This document shows positions 1 to 8,926 of a stretch of DNA of 64,000 nt, in pieces (positions within the stretch are counted from its first letter, which is position 1; every line of letters begins with the position of its first letter). Made by a program: the position numbers and the translations under genes. This DNA is from CAWHBO01 sp963827735. GTDB lineage: Bacteria; Patescibacteriota; Patescibacteriia; Patescibacteriales; UBA12075. The DNA is taken from contig CAWHBO010000003.1 in NCBI GenBank assembly GCA_963827735.1, positions 1-64,000 on the forward strand, written 5' to 3'. The notes beneath the pieces are model-generated. The model was given only the letters and a program-made list of their open reading frames with translations, searched no databases and was not told the origin of the DNA.

Positions 1-417
1 ATTACGAACTTGATAAATTTGGAAGACGATTTTAAGATCTGGACAAAATTTATCGTCAACAAAGAAACTGATAAAGCGGAAATCAGCTTCATTTTAAGAA
101 ATTCTAATGGAATAAATGTTATTTTTACCAGTGTCTCGGAAAGCAACGACAATAAATTCGTAAAATTGGATGCTGGTGAATACATTGCATCTTCAATTTT
201 TGAAGGCAGTCTGTTACTGCCTGATGATTATACCGTTTCAGTTACCGCACATGAAAGAGGTTATAAAAGAATAGATTATTTATCAGATATCATCAAATTA
301 TCCATTGCCGATACGGGAAATGCCGCAATGTCACTATACGGCCCTGGTGGAAAAAAATTGGCTTGCATTCTAAGCGACAACAAATGGGAAATCGCCAAAA
401 GCAATTCAAATGATTAA
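1..417 (+). CDS. Polysaccharide ABC transporter ATP-binding protein, C-terminal (Wzt-like) domain, partial
   Basis: The reading frame is open to the left edge, so this is the 3' part of a larger gene; the TTG near base 10 is probably internal. The visible ~138 residues form a beta-rich domain with the pattern of the glycan-recognition C-terminus of Wzt-type ATPases. It includes a 'sI-FEGSLLLPDDYTVSV' strand pair and a terminal 'W' strand. In that family this domain selects the finished polysaccharide for export. No Walker motifs are visible because the ATPase half lies outside the window. The downstream glycan genes on the same strand support the assignment. The fold is inferred from pattern only, so confidence is moderate. 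Confidence 0.6.
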   Translation: MTNLINLEDDFKIWTKFIVNKETDKAEISFILRNSNGINVIFTSVSESNDNKFVKLDAGEYIASSIFEGSLLLPDDYTVSVTAHERGYKRIDYLSDIIKLSIADTGNAAMSLYGPGGKKLACILSDNKWEIAKSNSND

Positions 418-451
418 CAATTCCTAATTTATATTTACTAATAACATACAA

Positions 452-1225
452 ATGGAAAAAAATATTTTACAATTAAAAAAAATAATAGTTGAGTCGGCTT
501 ACAAGGCTGGCGAAGGCCATATCGCGAGCGCTTTTTCTATTTTGGATATCTTATGGGTTTTATACGATAAGGTAATCAAGATAGACCCGGCCAATCCGAA
601 TGATGCCGATCGTGATCGTTTTGTCTTGAGCAAGGGGCACGCCTCTCTGGGGTTGTACGCTATCTTGGCTAACAAAGGATTTTTTCCTTTTTCTGAATTT
701 GATAATTTCGGAAAATATGACAGCATCTTAGGCGGTCATCCTGACCACAATAAAGTTCCAGGCGTTGAGGCCTCAACCGGTTCGCTCGGCCATGGATTCC
801 CGATAGCAGTCGGTCTGGCCATGGGACTCCAGATCAGCAAAAGCAACAACAAAGTTTACTGCTTGATCGGCGACGGCGAATCAAACGAAGGCACCATCTG
901 GGAATCTGCCATGCTTGCTTCCCATCATAATTTATCCAATCTTTACCTGATTGCCGACCATAACCATTCAACCGACAGGGCTGTGGTTGTCTGTGATCTG
1001 GCGGAAAAATTCAAATCTTTCGGCTGGAACTCTGCGACAGTAAACGGACATGACCACGAAAAAATATATTCAGCGCTGACTCAAACGAACAACTCAAAGC
1101 CGACTTTTATCGTTGCCGAGACGACAAAGGGCAAAGGCGTAAAAATGATGGAAAACAATCCGGCTTGGCACCATAAATTTCCAACCGGAGAAGAGCTTAA
1201 AGAAATCTTAAATGAATTATCTTAA
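452..1225 (+). CDS. Transketolase, N-terminal (TPP-binding) subunit
   Basis: This 257-residue protein matches the N-terminal half of transketolase, which binds thiamine diphosphate. Visible motifs are SKGHAS (about residues 60-65), GSLGHG (110-115) and the TPP/metal motif GDGESNEG (about 140-147), followed by the 'ADHN' that replaces the usual 'DYN'. The C-terminal half is the next gene, 3 bases on, so the two form a split alpha/beta transketolase. Split transketolases occur in central metabolism of many bacteria and also in polysaccharide loci. The position between an exporter ATPase and sugar-nucleotide enzymes suggests, by inference, a role in making a special sugar precursor. Confidence 0.9.
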   Translation: MEKNILQLKKIIVESAYKAGEGHIASAFSILDILWVLYDKVIKIDPANPNDADRDRFVLSKGHASLGLYAILANKGFFPFSEFDNFGKYDSILGGHPDHNKVPGVEASTGSLGHGFPIAVGLAMGLQISKSNNKVYCLIGDGESNEGTIWESAMLASHHNLSNLYLIADHNHSTDRAVVVCDLAEKFKSFGWNSATVNGHDHEKIYSALTQTNNSKPTFIVAETTKGKGVKMMENNPAWHHKFPTGEELKEILNELS

Positions 1226-1228
1226 CAT

Positions 1229-2110
1229 ATGAGAAAACAATTCGTAAAAACCCTGGAGGATATAATTGAGCAAAACGACAAAACAATTTTGTTGTTAGGC
1301 GATATCGGCGTATTCGGCTTCAGAGTCGCCCTTGAAAAACATCCGGACAGGGTCTATAACATCGGCATCTTGGAGCAGTCAACGGTCGGCCTGGCAGCCG
1401 GCTTGGCGATGACCGGTTTTATTCCGACAGTGCATACGATCGCTCCGTTCCTGGTGGAAAGAAGCTATGAACAGTTAAAACTTGATTTCTGCTACCAAAA
1501 ACTGGGCGGCAACTTCATCAGCGTCGGCGGCTCTTATGACTATGCCGCTCTGGGCTGTACGCACCATTGCCCCGGGGATGTGGCTATCTTAAAAAATCTT
1601 CCCGGAATGGAAATTGTCGTTCCTGGCAATGCCAACGAATTCGATTTATTGTTCAGGCAATCTTATGCTAACGGGCACCCCACTTATTTCCGCTTGAGCG
1701 AAAGGAATAATGCTGAAAATTTTAATGTAAAATTCGGCCAAGCAACAATCGTAAAAAAGGGCAAACAAGCCACCGTGATTGCAGTCGGGCCGATTTTAAA
1801 TCAAGTTTTGGCGGCGGTAGAAAATTCCGATGTCACGGTGCTGTACTATACGACCGTCAGCCCGTTTGACTCAGAAACATTGAAACACAATTCCGAATCC
1901 GGAAAAATCTTGCTGTGCGAACCTTATTTCAGCGGCGCATTAATACCGGATATAGTGTCCGCTCTCCAGGGAAAACATCTGATGATTGACTCAATCGGCG
2001 TACCGAACGAATTCTTAAATAAATACGGAAAAGCCGAAGAGCATGATGAGTATATCGGCTTGACAGCTAAAAATATCAATAAAAAATTAACCGATTTGAT
2101 CAATCGTTAA
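1229..2110 (+). CDS. Transketolase, C-terminal (pyrimidine-binding) subunit
   Basis: This 293-residue partner of the preceding gene carries the pyrimidine-binding and C-terminal domains of transketolase. The catalytic glutamate sits in NIGILEQ (about residues 44-50), followed by the typical 'GLAAGLAMTGFIPTVHTIAPF' type segment and a C-terminal Rossmann-like domain starting near 'QATVIAVGPIL'. The start lies 3 bases after the stop of the N-subunit gene, so co-translation is likely. Residues from both subunits are needed for one active site. The substrate cannot be read from the sequence. Confidence 0.9.
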   Translation: MRKQFVKTLEDIIEQNDKTILLLGDIGVFGFRVALEKHPDRVYNIGILEQSTVGLAAGLAMTGFIPTVHTIAPFLVERSYEQLKLDFCYQKLGGNFISVGGSYDYAALGCTHHCPGDVAILKNLPGMEIVVPGNANEFDLLFRQSYANGHPTYFRLSERNNAENFNVKFGQATIVKKGKQATVIAVGPILNQVLAAVENSDVTVLYYTTVSPFDSETLKHNSESGKILLCEPYFSGALIPDIVSALQGKHLMIDSIGVPNEFLNKYGKAEEHDEYIGLTAKNINKKLTDLINR

Positions 2111-2126
2111 GCTAAATATTTTTCAT

Positions 2127-3155
2127 ATGGACAAACTTTATCAGATCATCAACGAAGACGCGGAAAAAATAATCGACAAGTTAGATTTATCCGATTTGCA
2201 TGAAAAAACCATCCTCATCACCGGCGCCTCCGGCTTGGTCGGCACTTATATTTTGGCAAGTCTGAAAGCTTTTGCCGACAGACATCCTGGACGCATAAAA
2301 ACTATTGCCGTCATGCAAAGTGCGGCCTCTTCGATCTTACAAAATTTTTTAGATTACGAGGGTGCGGAAGTTTGCAATGGCGATCTGACTGATTATAAAT
2401 TTTGCCAGAGTTTGCCTTTAGCTGATTACATCATCCACGCCGCCGGGTATGGCCAACCGGGAATGTTTATGGCCGATCAGGTAAAAACGATTACTCTCAA
2501 CACTTTTTCAACCTTGGAATTATTTAAAAAGTTAAAACCAGGCGGCAAGTTCCTGTTCATCAGCACCAGCGAGGTTTACAGCGGACTGCCAAATCCCCCA
2601 TACAAAGAAGATCAGATCGGCACCACGAACACCACTCATCCCCGTTCTTGCTATATTGAAGCCAAGCGCTGTGGCGAGGCGATATGCAACGCTTATCGCG
2701 CCAAAGGAGTGGATGCCAAATCAGCCCGGCTTTGCCTGGCTTACGGTCCGGGCACGAAACGAGGCGACAAACGTGTTTTAAATTCTTTTATTGAAAAAGC
2801 TATAAATGGTAAGATTGAGATGATGGATCGCGGCGAAGCAAAAAGGACATATTGCTATATCGCGGACGCGGTAGAAATTATGCTGAACATACTCTTTCAT
2901 GGCAAAGAGCCCATTTACAATGTCGGCGGTCTTTCCAAGACAACCATCGCTGAACTGGCAGAAAAGATTGGAAAACAGATGGATGCACCGGTGATATTCC
3001 CTGAGAATTCCACACTGACAATGGCTGGCGCACCTGATGATGTTTTTCTGAATATGAATAAAGTCGAGAATGAATTTAGTAAAATAGAATATATTTCTTT
3101 TGACGAGGGTCTGAAAAAAACCATTGAGTGGCAAAAAGAATTATATAAAAAATAA
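2127..3155 (+). CDS. NAD-dependent epimerase/dehydratase (extended SDR)
   Basis: This 342-residue sugar-nucleotide SDR has the NAD-binding glycine motif GASGLVG at about residues 33-39, an 'IHAAG' strand end near 103-107, and the catalytic YxxxK (Y176, K180) after an 'STSEVY' serine motif. About 25 residues precede the Rossmann fold, more than in most family members. The overall pattern resembles UDP-glucuronate decarboxylases and dTDP-glucose 4,6-dehydratases, but substrate is not determinable by eye. It ends five bases before the fucose synthase gene, so the two are co-transcribed. Confidence 0.85.
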   Translation: MDKLYQIINEDAEKIIDKLDLSDLHEKTILITGASGLVGTYILASLKAFADRHPGRIKTIAVMQSAASSILQNFLDYEGAEVCNGDLTDYKFCQSLPLADYIIHAAGYGQPGMFMADQVKTITLNTFSTLELFKKLKPGGKFLFISTSEVYSGLPNPPYKEDQIGTTNTTHPRSCYIEAKRCGEAICNAYRAKGVDAKSARLCLAYGPGTKRGDKRVLNSFIEKAINGKIEMMDRGEAKRTYCYIADAVEIMLNILFHGKEPIYNVGGLSKTTIAELAEKIGKQMDAPVIFPENSTLTMAGAPDDVFLNMNKVENEFSKIEYISFDEGLKKTIEWQKELYKK

Positions 3156-3159
3156 CCAT

Positions 3160-4083
3160 ATGACAAAAACACTTATCACCGGCGCCAATGGTCTTGTCGG
3201 CTCAGCCATCAAACAGCTCAATTTACCCGATGCCGTTTTTATCGGCAGAGAAGATCTTGATCTGACTGATTCTGTTGGAACAAAAGAATACTTCGCAGAA
3301 ATAAAACCAGAAAGGGTCATCCATTTAGCCGCGGTTGTCGGCGGTGTCGGGAGCAACATGTCGCATCCGGGCAGTTTTTTTCGCGATAACATTTTGATCA
3401 ATACCAATGTCTTGGAAGCGGCGCGATTGGCTGGGGTAAAAAAATTAATATCCTTGATGTCCACTTGCGTTTTTCCAGACAAGATTGAATACCCGATCAA
3501 CGAAAAAGATTTGCATAACGGCCCTCCTCACCCCTCCAACTTCGGCTATGCTTATGCCAAAAGGATGCTGGATGTGCAAAGCCGCGCGTACCGGAAAGAA
3601 TGGGGCTGTGATTATATCATTGGCATCCCGACGAACATATACGGGCCATACGATAATTTCAGCCTGACCGACGGACATGTCCTTCCAGCCTTAATTCATA
3701 AAATATATTTAGCAAAACAAAATAACACTGATCTAACAGTTTGGGGCACAGGCAAGCCTTTACGGGAATTCATCTATTCGTCTGATATAGCCAAGTTGAT
3801 AACCTGGGCTCTTGATAACTACGACGAAGAGTCCCCCATCATCATCTTCTCGCCAGGCACTGAAATCAGCATAAAAGAGCTGGTGGAATTGATTGCCAGT
3901 AAAATGCATTTTACAGGCAAAATAATCTTTGACGAATCAAAACCTGATGGACAGTACCGGAAGCCGTCTGATACAGCGAAAATAAAAAAGTATCTGCCGG
4001 ATTTTGAGTTTACCGATATGGACAAAGGCCTTGAAGAAACGATCAATTGGTTTAATAACAATTATCCGAATATTAAAAAATAA
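3160..4083 (+). CDS. fcl: GDP-L-fucose synthase
   Basis: This 307-residue SDR resembles GDP-4-keto-6-deoxymannose epimerase/reductase, which completes GDP-L-fucose. It has GANGLVG (8-14), the family signature around 'AAVVGGVGSNMSHP' (57-70), a conserved Cys in STCVFP (C103), and YxxxK (Y130, K134). The ATG at 3160 places the Rossmann motif at the expected N-terminus; an in-frame upstream ATG would overlap the previous gene by 32 bases and add 12 unneeded residues. The partner GDP-mannose 4,6-dehydratase is not in the window, but mannose-1-phosphate guanylyltransferase (42955-44034) and a fucosyltransferase (8018-8923) are. Confidence 0.9.
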   Translation: MTKTLITGANGLVGSAIKQLNLPDAVFIGREDLDLTDSVGTKEYFAEIKPERVIHLAAVVGGVGSNMSHPGSFFRDNILINTNVLEAARLAGVKKLISLMSTCVFPDKIEYPINEKDLHNGPPHPSNFGYAYAKRMLDVQSRAYRKEWGCDYIIGIPTNIYGPYDNFSLTDGHVLPALIHKIYLAKQNNTDLTVWGTGKPLREFIYSSDIAKLITWALDNYDEESPIIIFSPGTEISIKELVELIASKMHFTGKIIFDESKPDGQYRKPSDTAKIKKYLPDFEFTDMDKGLEETINWFNNNYPNIKK

Positions 4084-4086
4084 AGT

Positions 4087-5040
4087 ATGGCAACAAATAA
4101 AAAGCAATCAACAAGAGAAAAAATATCCTTAACTTACAAGGATTTTGAAAAAATGTTCAATGATAAAATAAGCGATTATGTAAAAGAAAAAATCGCGTCT
4201 TACAAACTGGCTTACTCCCCGATTGACGAGAAAGAAAAGGAAAAGATTCTGGTTAAGGTCATAAACGTCCTCACTGATCCTTTCCTGGTATATTCCGGTC
4301 CGCACCGGCACAAGCAATGGGAAAAAGGCTGGGGTGAGAATCTAACAGACCTGAACGATAAGAACACTGCGGAAGCGATCAATCCGCACTACTTCGGCAA
4401 ATACGAAATAAACAGGCTCAATCAAAAATTCGTAAAAGCCGTATCTCCGAATTATGAAAGAAATATGCTGTATGTCATCCTTGATTATCTGTTTGATAAG
4501 TATCTGCGAAAAGTTGATAGCATCTATGAATTCGGCTGTGGAACCGGGCATAATCTCTTAAGGGCGCGGGAAGTCAACCCGTCTGCCAATCTTATCGGAT
4601 TGGATTGGACGAAATCTTCACAAAAGATCATCAAAAAAATGTCCGATTCGGGAATTGAGAAGAATATAAGGGGCTATAATTTTGATTTCTTCAATCCGGA
4701 TAAGAAAATAAAAATCGCTCAGAACTCTGCCGTCTATACCGTAGCGGCGCTTGAGCAGACAGGAACCAATCACCGTAAATTCGTTTCATATCTGATGAAG
4801 AACAAACCCGCTATCTGCTTGCACATCGAGCCGATTGCTGAAGTTCTGGACGAGAACGTTCTGATCGACAACCTTTCGATAAAATACTTTAAAAAGAGAA
4901 ATTATCTTTGCGGCTTCCTTGACCACTTAAGGTCCCTGGAAAAAGAAGGCAAGATCAAGATATACGAAGCGAAAAGATCTTACATCGGCAGCATGTTTGT
5001 AGATGGTTATTCGATCATCGCTTGGTCACCGATAAAATAA
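4087..5040 (+). CDS. Class I SAM-dependent methyltransferase
   Basis: This 317-residue protein has a charged, helical N-terminus of about 140 residues followed by a Rossmann-like methyltransferase domain. The SAM-binding motif is EFGCGTG at about residues 148-154, and the acidic end of strand 2 is 'LIGLDWT'. It starts three bases after the fucose synthase stop and its stop abuts the next glycosyltransferase gene, so it belongs to the glycan operon. A role in methylating a sugar is inferred from context. The long N-terminal region is unassigned. Confidence 0.8.
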   Translation: MATNKKQSTREKISLTYKDFEKMFNDKISDYVKEKIASYKLAYSPIDEKEKEKILVKVINVLTDPFLVYSGPHRHKQWEKGWGENLTDLNDKNTAEAINPHYFGKYEINRLNQKFVKAVSPNYERNMLYVILDYLFDKYLRKVDSIYEFGCGTGHNLLRAREVNPSANLIGLDWTKSSQKIIKKMSDSGIEKNIRGYNFDFFNPDKKIKIAQNSAVYTVAALEQTGTNHRKFVSYLMKNKPAICLHIEPIAEVLDENVLIDNLSIKYFKKRNYLCGFLDHLRSLEKEGKIKIYEAKRSYIGSMFVDGYSIIAWSPIK

Positions 5041-5041
5041 T

Positions 5042-7252
5042 ATGGAAAATTCTCCCTTGGTAAGCATATTGATGCCTGTATATAATTCTTTCGATTTCGT
5101 GCGATCAGAAAATAAAAGATTTATTACGAAGGCTCTTGACTCACTCCTGGCTCAGACTTATGCCAATTTCGAACTCATCATCCTTGATAACCAATCAACT
5201 GATCAGACTGTAGAAATTTGTGAAAAATATGCCAAGAACGATAAGCGGATAAGGCTGATAATAGACACTGAAAAAAGATACCCTGAGGGCGGCATCTCAC
5301 AGGCATCGACATTTGCAAGGGGTGAATTTTGCATGATAGCCAACGATGACGACCTCTGGGACCCGAGATACATTGAAACTCTGGTCGCATATCACATATC
5401 GCACCCTGGTATTGATTTGGCATATACCAATGGGAATTTTGTCGATGTGAACGGCAATGATATTGGAAAAATTTCAACATCGAATAAGCATGTTTACATC
5501 GATGAACATTCCCCTCTTTCAAACTTGTCGAGGTATCTGATCAATCGCAATCCGATCCCGATATCATTCGGGCTGTTCAAAAAATCATCATTCGCCGAAT
5601 TGATGCCGTATGAAGATTTCGACATTCTCAAAGCGAATGTCGACAACCTTCTGATAGCTAAATTATTCCTCCAGAAACAAAAAGTGGATTTTATCGACAA
5701 AAATCTTTTCAGGTACCGAGTTAAAGGACGCATTCTGAATCCAAAAAAAGTTTCCGATATGCCTGGCCTCGACAGGAAAGATCTGATAGGGTTTTATTAC
5801 TTTCGGCATCAATTTTTTTTCCATGATAAGATCATCTCCACTTTCTTGAGGGAATATAATCCGACGCAAGAACAATCGGATTTCATGGAAGCGGTCTCCC
5901 TGCACAGCCTTTTAAAGCATTCTTACAGGCTTAATTATTGGCTTGAAAAACAATATAAAGAAAACCCGGGAGACAAGATCCTGCATGAGATATCTGAAAA
6001 TTTTTCTTCAATTGTAAAAAAGAATCTCAATGATTTCCCCTCAATAGGGTATCATTCGGATGATTCAAAGAATAACATCAGATTTGAACCGGTTTTAAAT
6101 TTGAATCTGCTCAAGATTAACAAAGCATCCTTGAACGAATTGGGCATGTTGATGGAAAAATATGACGATGAAGATATAATAATCTCAGACTTGAAAAAAC
6201 TGATTGCGGACAAACGAAATATCATCGGAGAGAAAATCAATAAAATAACCAGCCGTCTGGAAAATATTCCGGAAATTCTTACCAAAGAACCTCTGCCGGC
6301 TATTGTTTCTGACAAACCAAGAATCTCAGTTATCACTGCCTCGTATAATTTGGCTCCTTTCGTGGAGGAAACGATGAGATCGGTTGCGAATCAAGACTGC
6401 AATTCATTTGAACACATTGTGATAGACGGCGGATCCACTGACGGCTCATTGGAGCTTCTGAAAAAATATCCAAACATCATCCTTGTCTCGGAAAAAGACA
6501 ACGGCTATCCGGATGCCCTCTGGAAAGGAATCCGGTTGGCGAAAGGAGACCATATTCTCCAATGCGCGATTTCCGACGCTTATGCGGCGACTGATTGGCT
6601 GAAAAAATGCCTTGACACACTGGACAAGAACAAGGATGTTTCACTTGTCTGGGGTTTCCCGGGAAGACTTACCGAAGACAGCAAACTGAACGGTATCGCC
6701 CGTTACGAATTCGTCTATGACGAGGCTCCTCAAAAAGAAAAAATGTTCAATCATTTTCTTAAAACCAACAGTTTTTTCCCGGAAGGAAATTTGTGCGTAA
6801 AAAAATCTGTGATGTTAAAATGCTATCCTTCCGTTAAAGAATGTTCAACTGAAAATATTTTGGATTGGCGTGAATTCAGTTATCGTTTTAACAGTTTGGG
6901 GTACCTGTCACTGCACATTCCCATGCATGCAAATTTTGGCAGAACCCATGGAAACCAACTATGCGAAAAATTGAATGACAGTGGAGACTTAAAAAAGAAA
7001 CGCAAAAATTACGAAAGGAAGGTAAGAAACTATAGATTAAAATTGCTGGCAGGTCTTGTTGAACACAAATTTGTCGATTCCAATGGAGCGACACTTGATA
7101 TCAAGTTCAATAAGAATAATTTCTTGCGCGAATATCTGATCTACAGATCTGAGAAGATATTCAAGATTGATAAAAGATATTTACAACCGGAAAAATACTT
7201 GAAATTCTTGAAGAAAAAATTAATCGCTTTAAAAAATAAGGTAACAAAATGA
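5042..7252 (+). CDS. Two-domain GT2 glycosyltransferase
   Basis: This 736-residue protein carries two GT-A (family 2) domains. The first begins at 'VSILMPVYNS' (about residue 7) with 'ILDNQSTD' and 'ANDDDLW'. The second begins near residue 426 with 'ISVITASYNLAPF' and 'VIDGGSTDGS'. Between them lies about 100 residues of helical, Lys/Glu-rich linker. Two-headed enzymes of this type often add two sugars in turn, as in chondroitin or hyaluronan synthases; that is family knowledge, and the sugars here are unknown. The second domain has 'ISDAY' where a canonical DxD would be, so its metal site is altered. The stop overlaps the next start by 3 bases. Confidence 0.85.
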   Translation: MENSPLVSILMPVYNSFDFVRSENKRFITKALDSLLAQTYANFELIILDNQSTDQTVEICEKYAKNDKRIRLIIDTEKRYPEGGISQASTFARGEFCMIANDDDLWDPRYIETLVAYHISHPGIDLAYTNGNFVDVNGNDIGKISTSNKHVYIDEHSPLSNLSRYLINRNPIPISFGLFKKSSFAELMPYEDFDILKANVDNLLIAKLFLQKQKVDFIDKNLFRYRVKGRILNPKKVSDMPGLDRKDLIGFYYFRHQFFFHDKIISTFLREYNPTQEQSDFMEAVSLHSLLKHSYRLNYWLEKQYKENPGDKILHEISENFSSIVKKNLNDFPSIGYHSDDSKNNIRFEPVLNLNLLKINKASLNELGMLMEKYDDEDIIISDLKKLIADKRNIIGEKINKITSRLENIPEILTKEPLPAIVSDKPRISVITASYNLAPFVEETMRSVANQDCNSFEHIVIDGGSTDGSLELLKKYPNIILVSEKDNGYPDALWKGIRLAKGDHILQCAISDAYAATDWLKKCLDTLDKNKDVSLVWGFPGRLTEDSKLNGIARYEFVYDEAPQKEKMFNHFLKTNSFFPEGNLCVKKSVMLKCYPSVKECSTENILDWREFSYRFNSLGYLSLHIPMHANFGRTHGNQLCEKLNDSGDLKKKRKNYERKVRNYRLKLLAGLVEHKFVDSNGATLDIKFNKNNFLREYLIYRSEKIFKIDKRYLQPEKYLKFLKKKLIALKNKVTK

Positions 7253-8007
7253 GAAAATTCTTAAAAAAAAGCAACTTGTTAAAATTTATTGTAAAAAGTT
7301 TACGCCTCCTTAAGAATGATATATTCAAAAAAATCTATCTTCTTGCTTTGTACTATAAAGATCTCGCGAAAGCAAAAAGAGATCTGACAAACGGCAAATT
7401 CAAATTGAGCACCGGCGACATTTATCCATGCATCTTCGATAAAACAGAAGACACGCCGATCGGTCAGATATATTTTTACCAGGATACCTGGTGCGCCAAA
7501 AAAGTCTTTGAGACGAAACCGGAGCATCACTTTGATATCGGTTCCAAAGCGGAAATGGTCGGCATCATATCCCAATTCGTGCCGACAACAATGATTGATA
7601 TCCGACCGATCAAGCTGAAACTGCCGAACTTGAGCTTTGCCAGGGGCGATATAAAAAAACTCCCCTTCAAAGACGGCGAGATATCTTCCTTGAGCTCCAT
7701 CTGCGTCATTGAGCACATCGGCCTCGGACGTTATGGCGACGAATTGGATAGCTTTGGCTCTGAAAAAGCAATCTCAGAAATTATTAGGGTTTTGGCTAGA
7801 AATGGAAATCTATTCATCTCCGTTCCGATTGATTTGGAAAACAAGATATATTTCAATGCCCACCGGGCATTCACCAGAAACTATATAATGGAGCTTTTTA
7901 AGGATCTGGTTTTAATGGAAGAAAAATATATATACGGGAATGACTTGGAGGACAAATATGACGAGGCCAAGGGTTTCGGCACCGGTCTTTTTCATTTTAA
8001 AAAATAG
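7249..8007 (+). CDS. DUF268 family protein (methyltransferase-like)
   Basis: This 252-residue protein overlaps the preceding stop codon (ATGA), implying translational coupling. The central part has the layout of a degenerate SAM-methyltransferase fold: 'FDIGSKAEMVG', then 'DIRPI', then 'SLSSICVIEHIGLGRYGDELD'. This matches my memory of the DUF268 family, found in bacterial glycan loci and in nematodes. The glycine-rich SAM loop is present in weak form (DIGSKAEM). Function is unknown; a sugar-modifying role is inferred from position. Confidence 0.7.
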   Translation: MRKFLKKSNLLKFIVKSLRLLKNDIFKKIYLLALYYKDLAKAKRDLTNGKFKLSTGDIYPCIFDKTEDTPIGQIYFYQDTWCAKKVFETKPEHHFDIGSKAEMVGIISQFVPTTMIDIRPIKLKLPNLSFARGDIKKLPFKDGEISSLSSICVIEHIGLGRYGDELDSFGSEKAISEIIRVLARNGNLFISVPIDLENKIYFNAHRAFTRNYIMELFKDLVLMEEKYIYGNDLEDKYDEAKGFGTGLFHFKK

Positions 8008-8017
8008 TAAATAATCT

Positions 8018-8923
8018 ATGATAATAATCAGAGTATCAGGAGGAATTGGCAATCAATTTTTTCAATACGCCACGGGACGCGCCCTGGCGATCAGGAACAA
8101 TACCGAACTTAAGATCGAGAATTCTTTCTATTCCAAATTCTCCCCGGAAACGACCCCGCGCGAATATCTGCTCCCCTTTTTCAACACCGCGGGCGTAATC
8201 GCTACGGATGCTGATTTTAAAAAAATCGGGGTGCCCAGCGTTTTGGATAAAACGATTTTCGGAAAAATAAAAAGAAAATTATTCAAATATCATGAGAGGA
8301 CAAAGCCCATCTATTCAAGAAAATTCGTGATTGAACCGGATTTCACGTTTTGTCCGGATATCTTAAAGATAAAAGACAATTGTTATCTGAGCGGTTCATG
8401 GCAGAGTGAAAAATATTTCATAGACAAAGAAGATGTCATAAGAAAAGAGCTTGCCTTGAAAAATGAAATGTCCGCAGATGCGAATGAATGGATTGAAAAA
8501 ATAAAAAAATGCAATTCCATATCTTTGCATATCCGCAGAGGCGACTATGTAACCAGTCCGGTGGCAAACCAATACCACGGCACATGCAACATTGGGTATT
8601 ACGAAAAAGCGATAGACTTTATTTTAAAAAAAACTGATGTCCCTGAATTTTTCATTTTCTCGGACGATATCGAATGGGCAAAACATAATTTACGAATCAA
8701 ATCCCCTGTTCATTTCGTATCCGACATAAAAATCCCTGATTACGAAGAACTTATGTTAATGAGCGGATGCCGGCACAACATAATTGCCAACAGTTCATTC
8801 TCTTGGTGGGGGGCATGGCTCAACGACAATCTCTCAAAAATCGTTATTGCTCCGCAGGCGTGGTTTTATGTCAAAAACAAGAACATAAAAGACCTTATTC
8901 TTAAAGATTGGATAATGATCTAA
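8018..8923 (+). CDS. Alpha-1,2-fucosyltransferase, GT11 family
   Basis: This 301-residue protein begins with the GT11 N-terminal motif 'GGIGNQFFQYATG' (about residues 9-21). It carries the signature HIRRGDY near 170-176, which binds the GDP part of GDP-fucose, and the second conserved block 'NSSFSWWGAWL' near 258-268. The family transfers L-fucose in alpha-1,2 linkage to surface glycans. The donor-making enzyme fcl lies 4 kb upstream in the same operon, which makes a fucosylated product likely. Length is typical of the family. Confidence 0.92.
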   Translation: MIIIRVSGGIGNQFFQYATGRALAIRNNTELKIENSFYSKFSPETTPREYLLPFFNTAGVIATDADFKKIGVPSVLDKTIFGKIKRKLFKYHERTKPIYSRKFVIEPDFTFCPDILKIKDNCYLSGSWQSEKYFIDKEDVIRKELALKNEMSADANEWIEKIKKCNSISLHIRRGDYVTSPVANQYHGTCNIGYYEKAIDFILKKTDVPEFFIFSDDIEWAKHNLRIKSPVHFVSDIKIPDYEELMLMSGCRHNIIANSSFSWWGAWLNDNLSKIVIAPQAWFYVKNKNIKDLILKDWIMI

Positions 8924-8926
8924 CGT

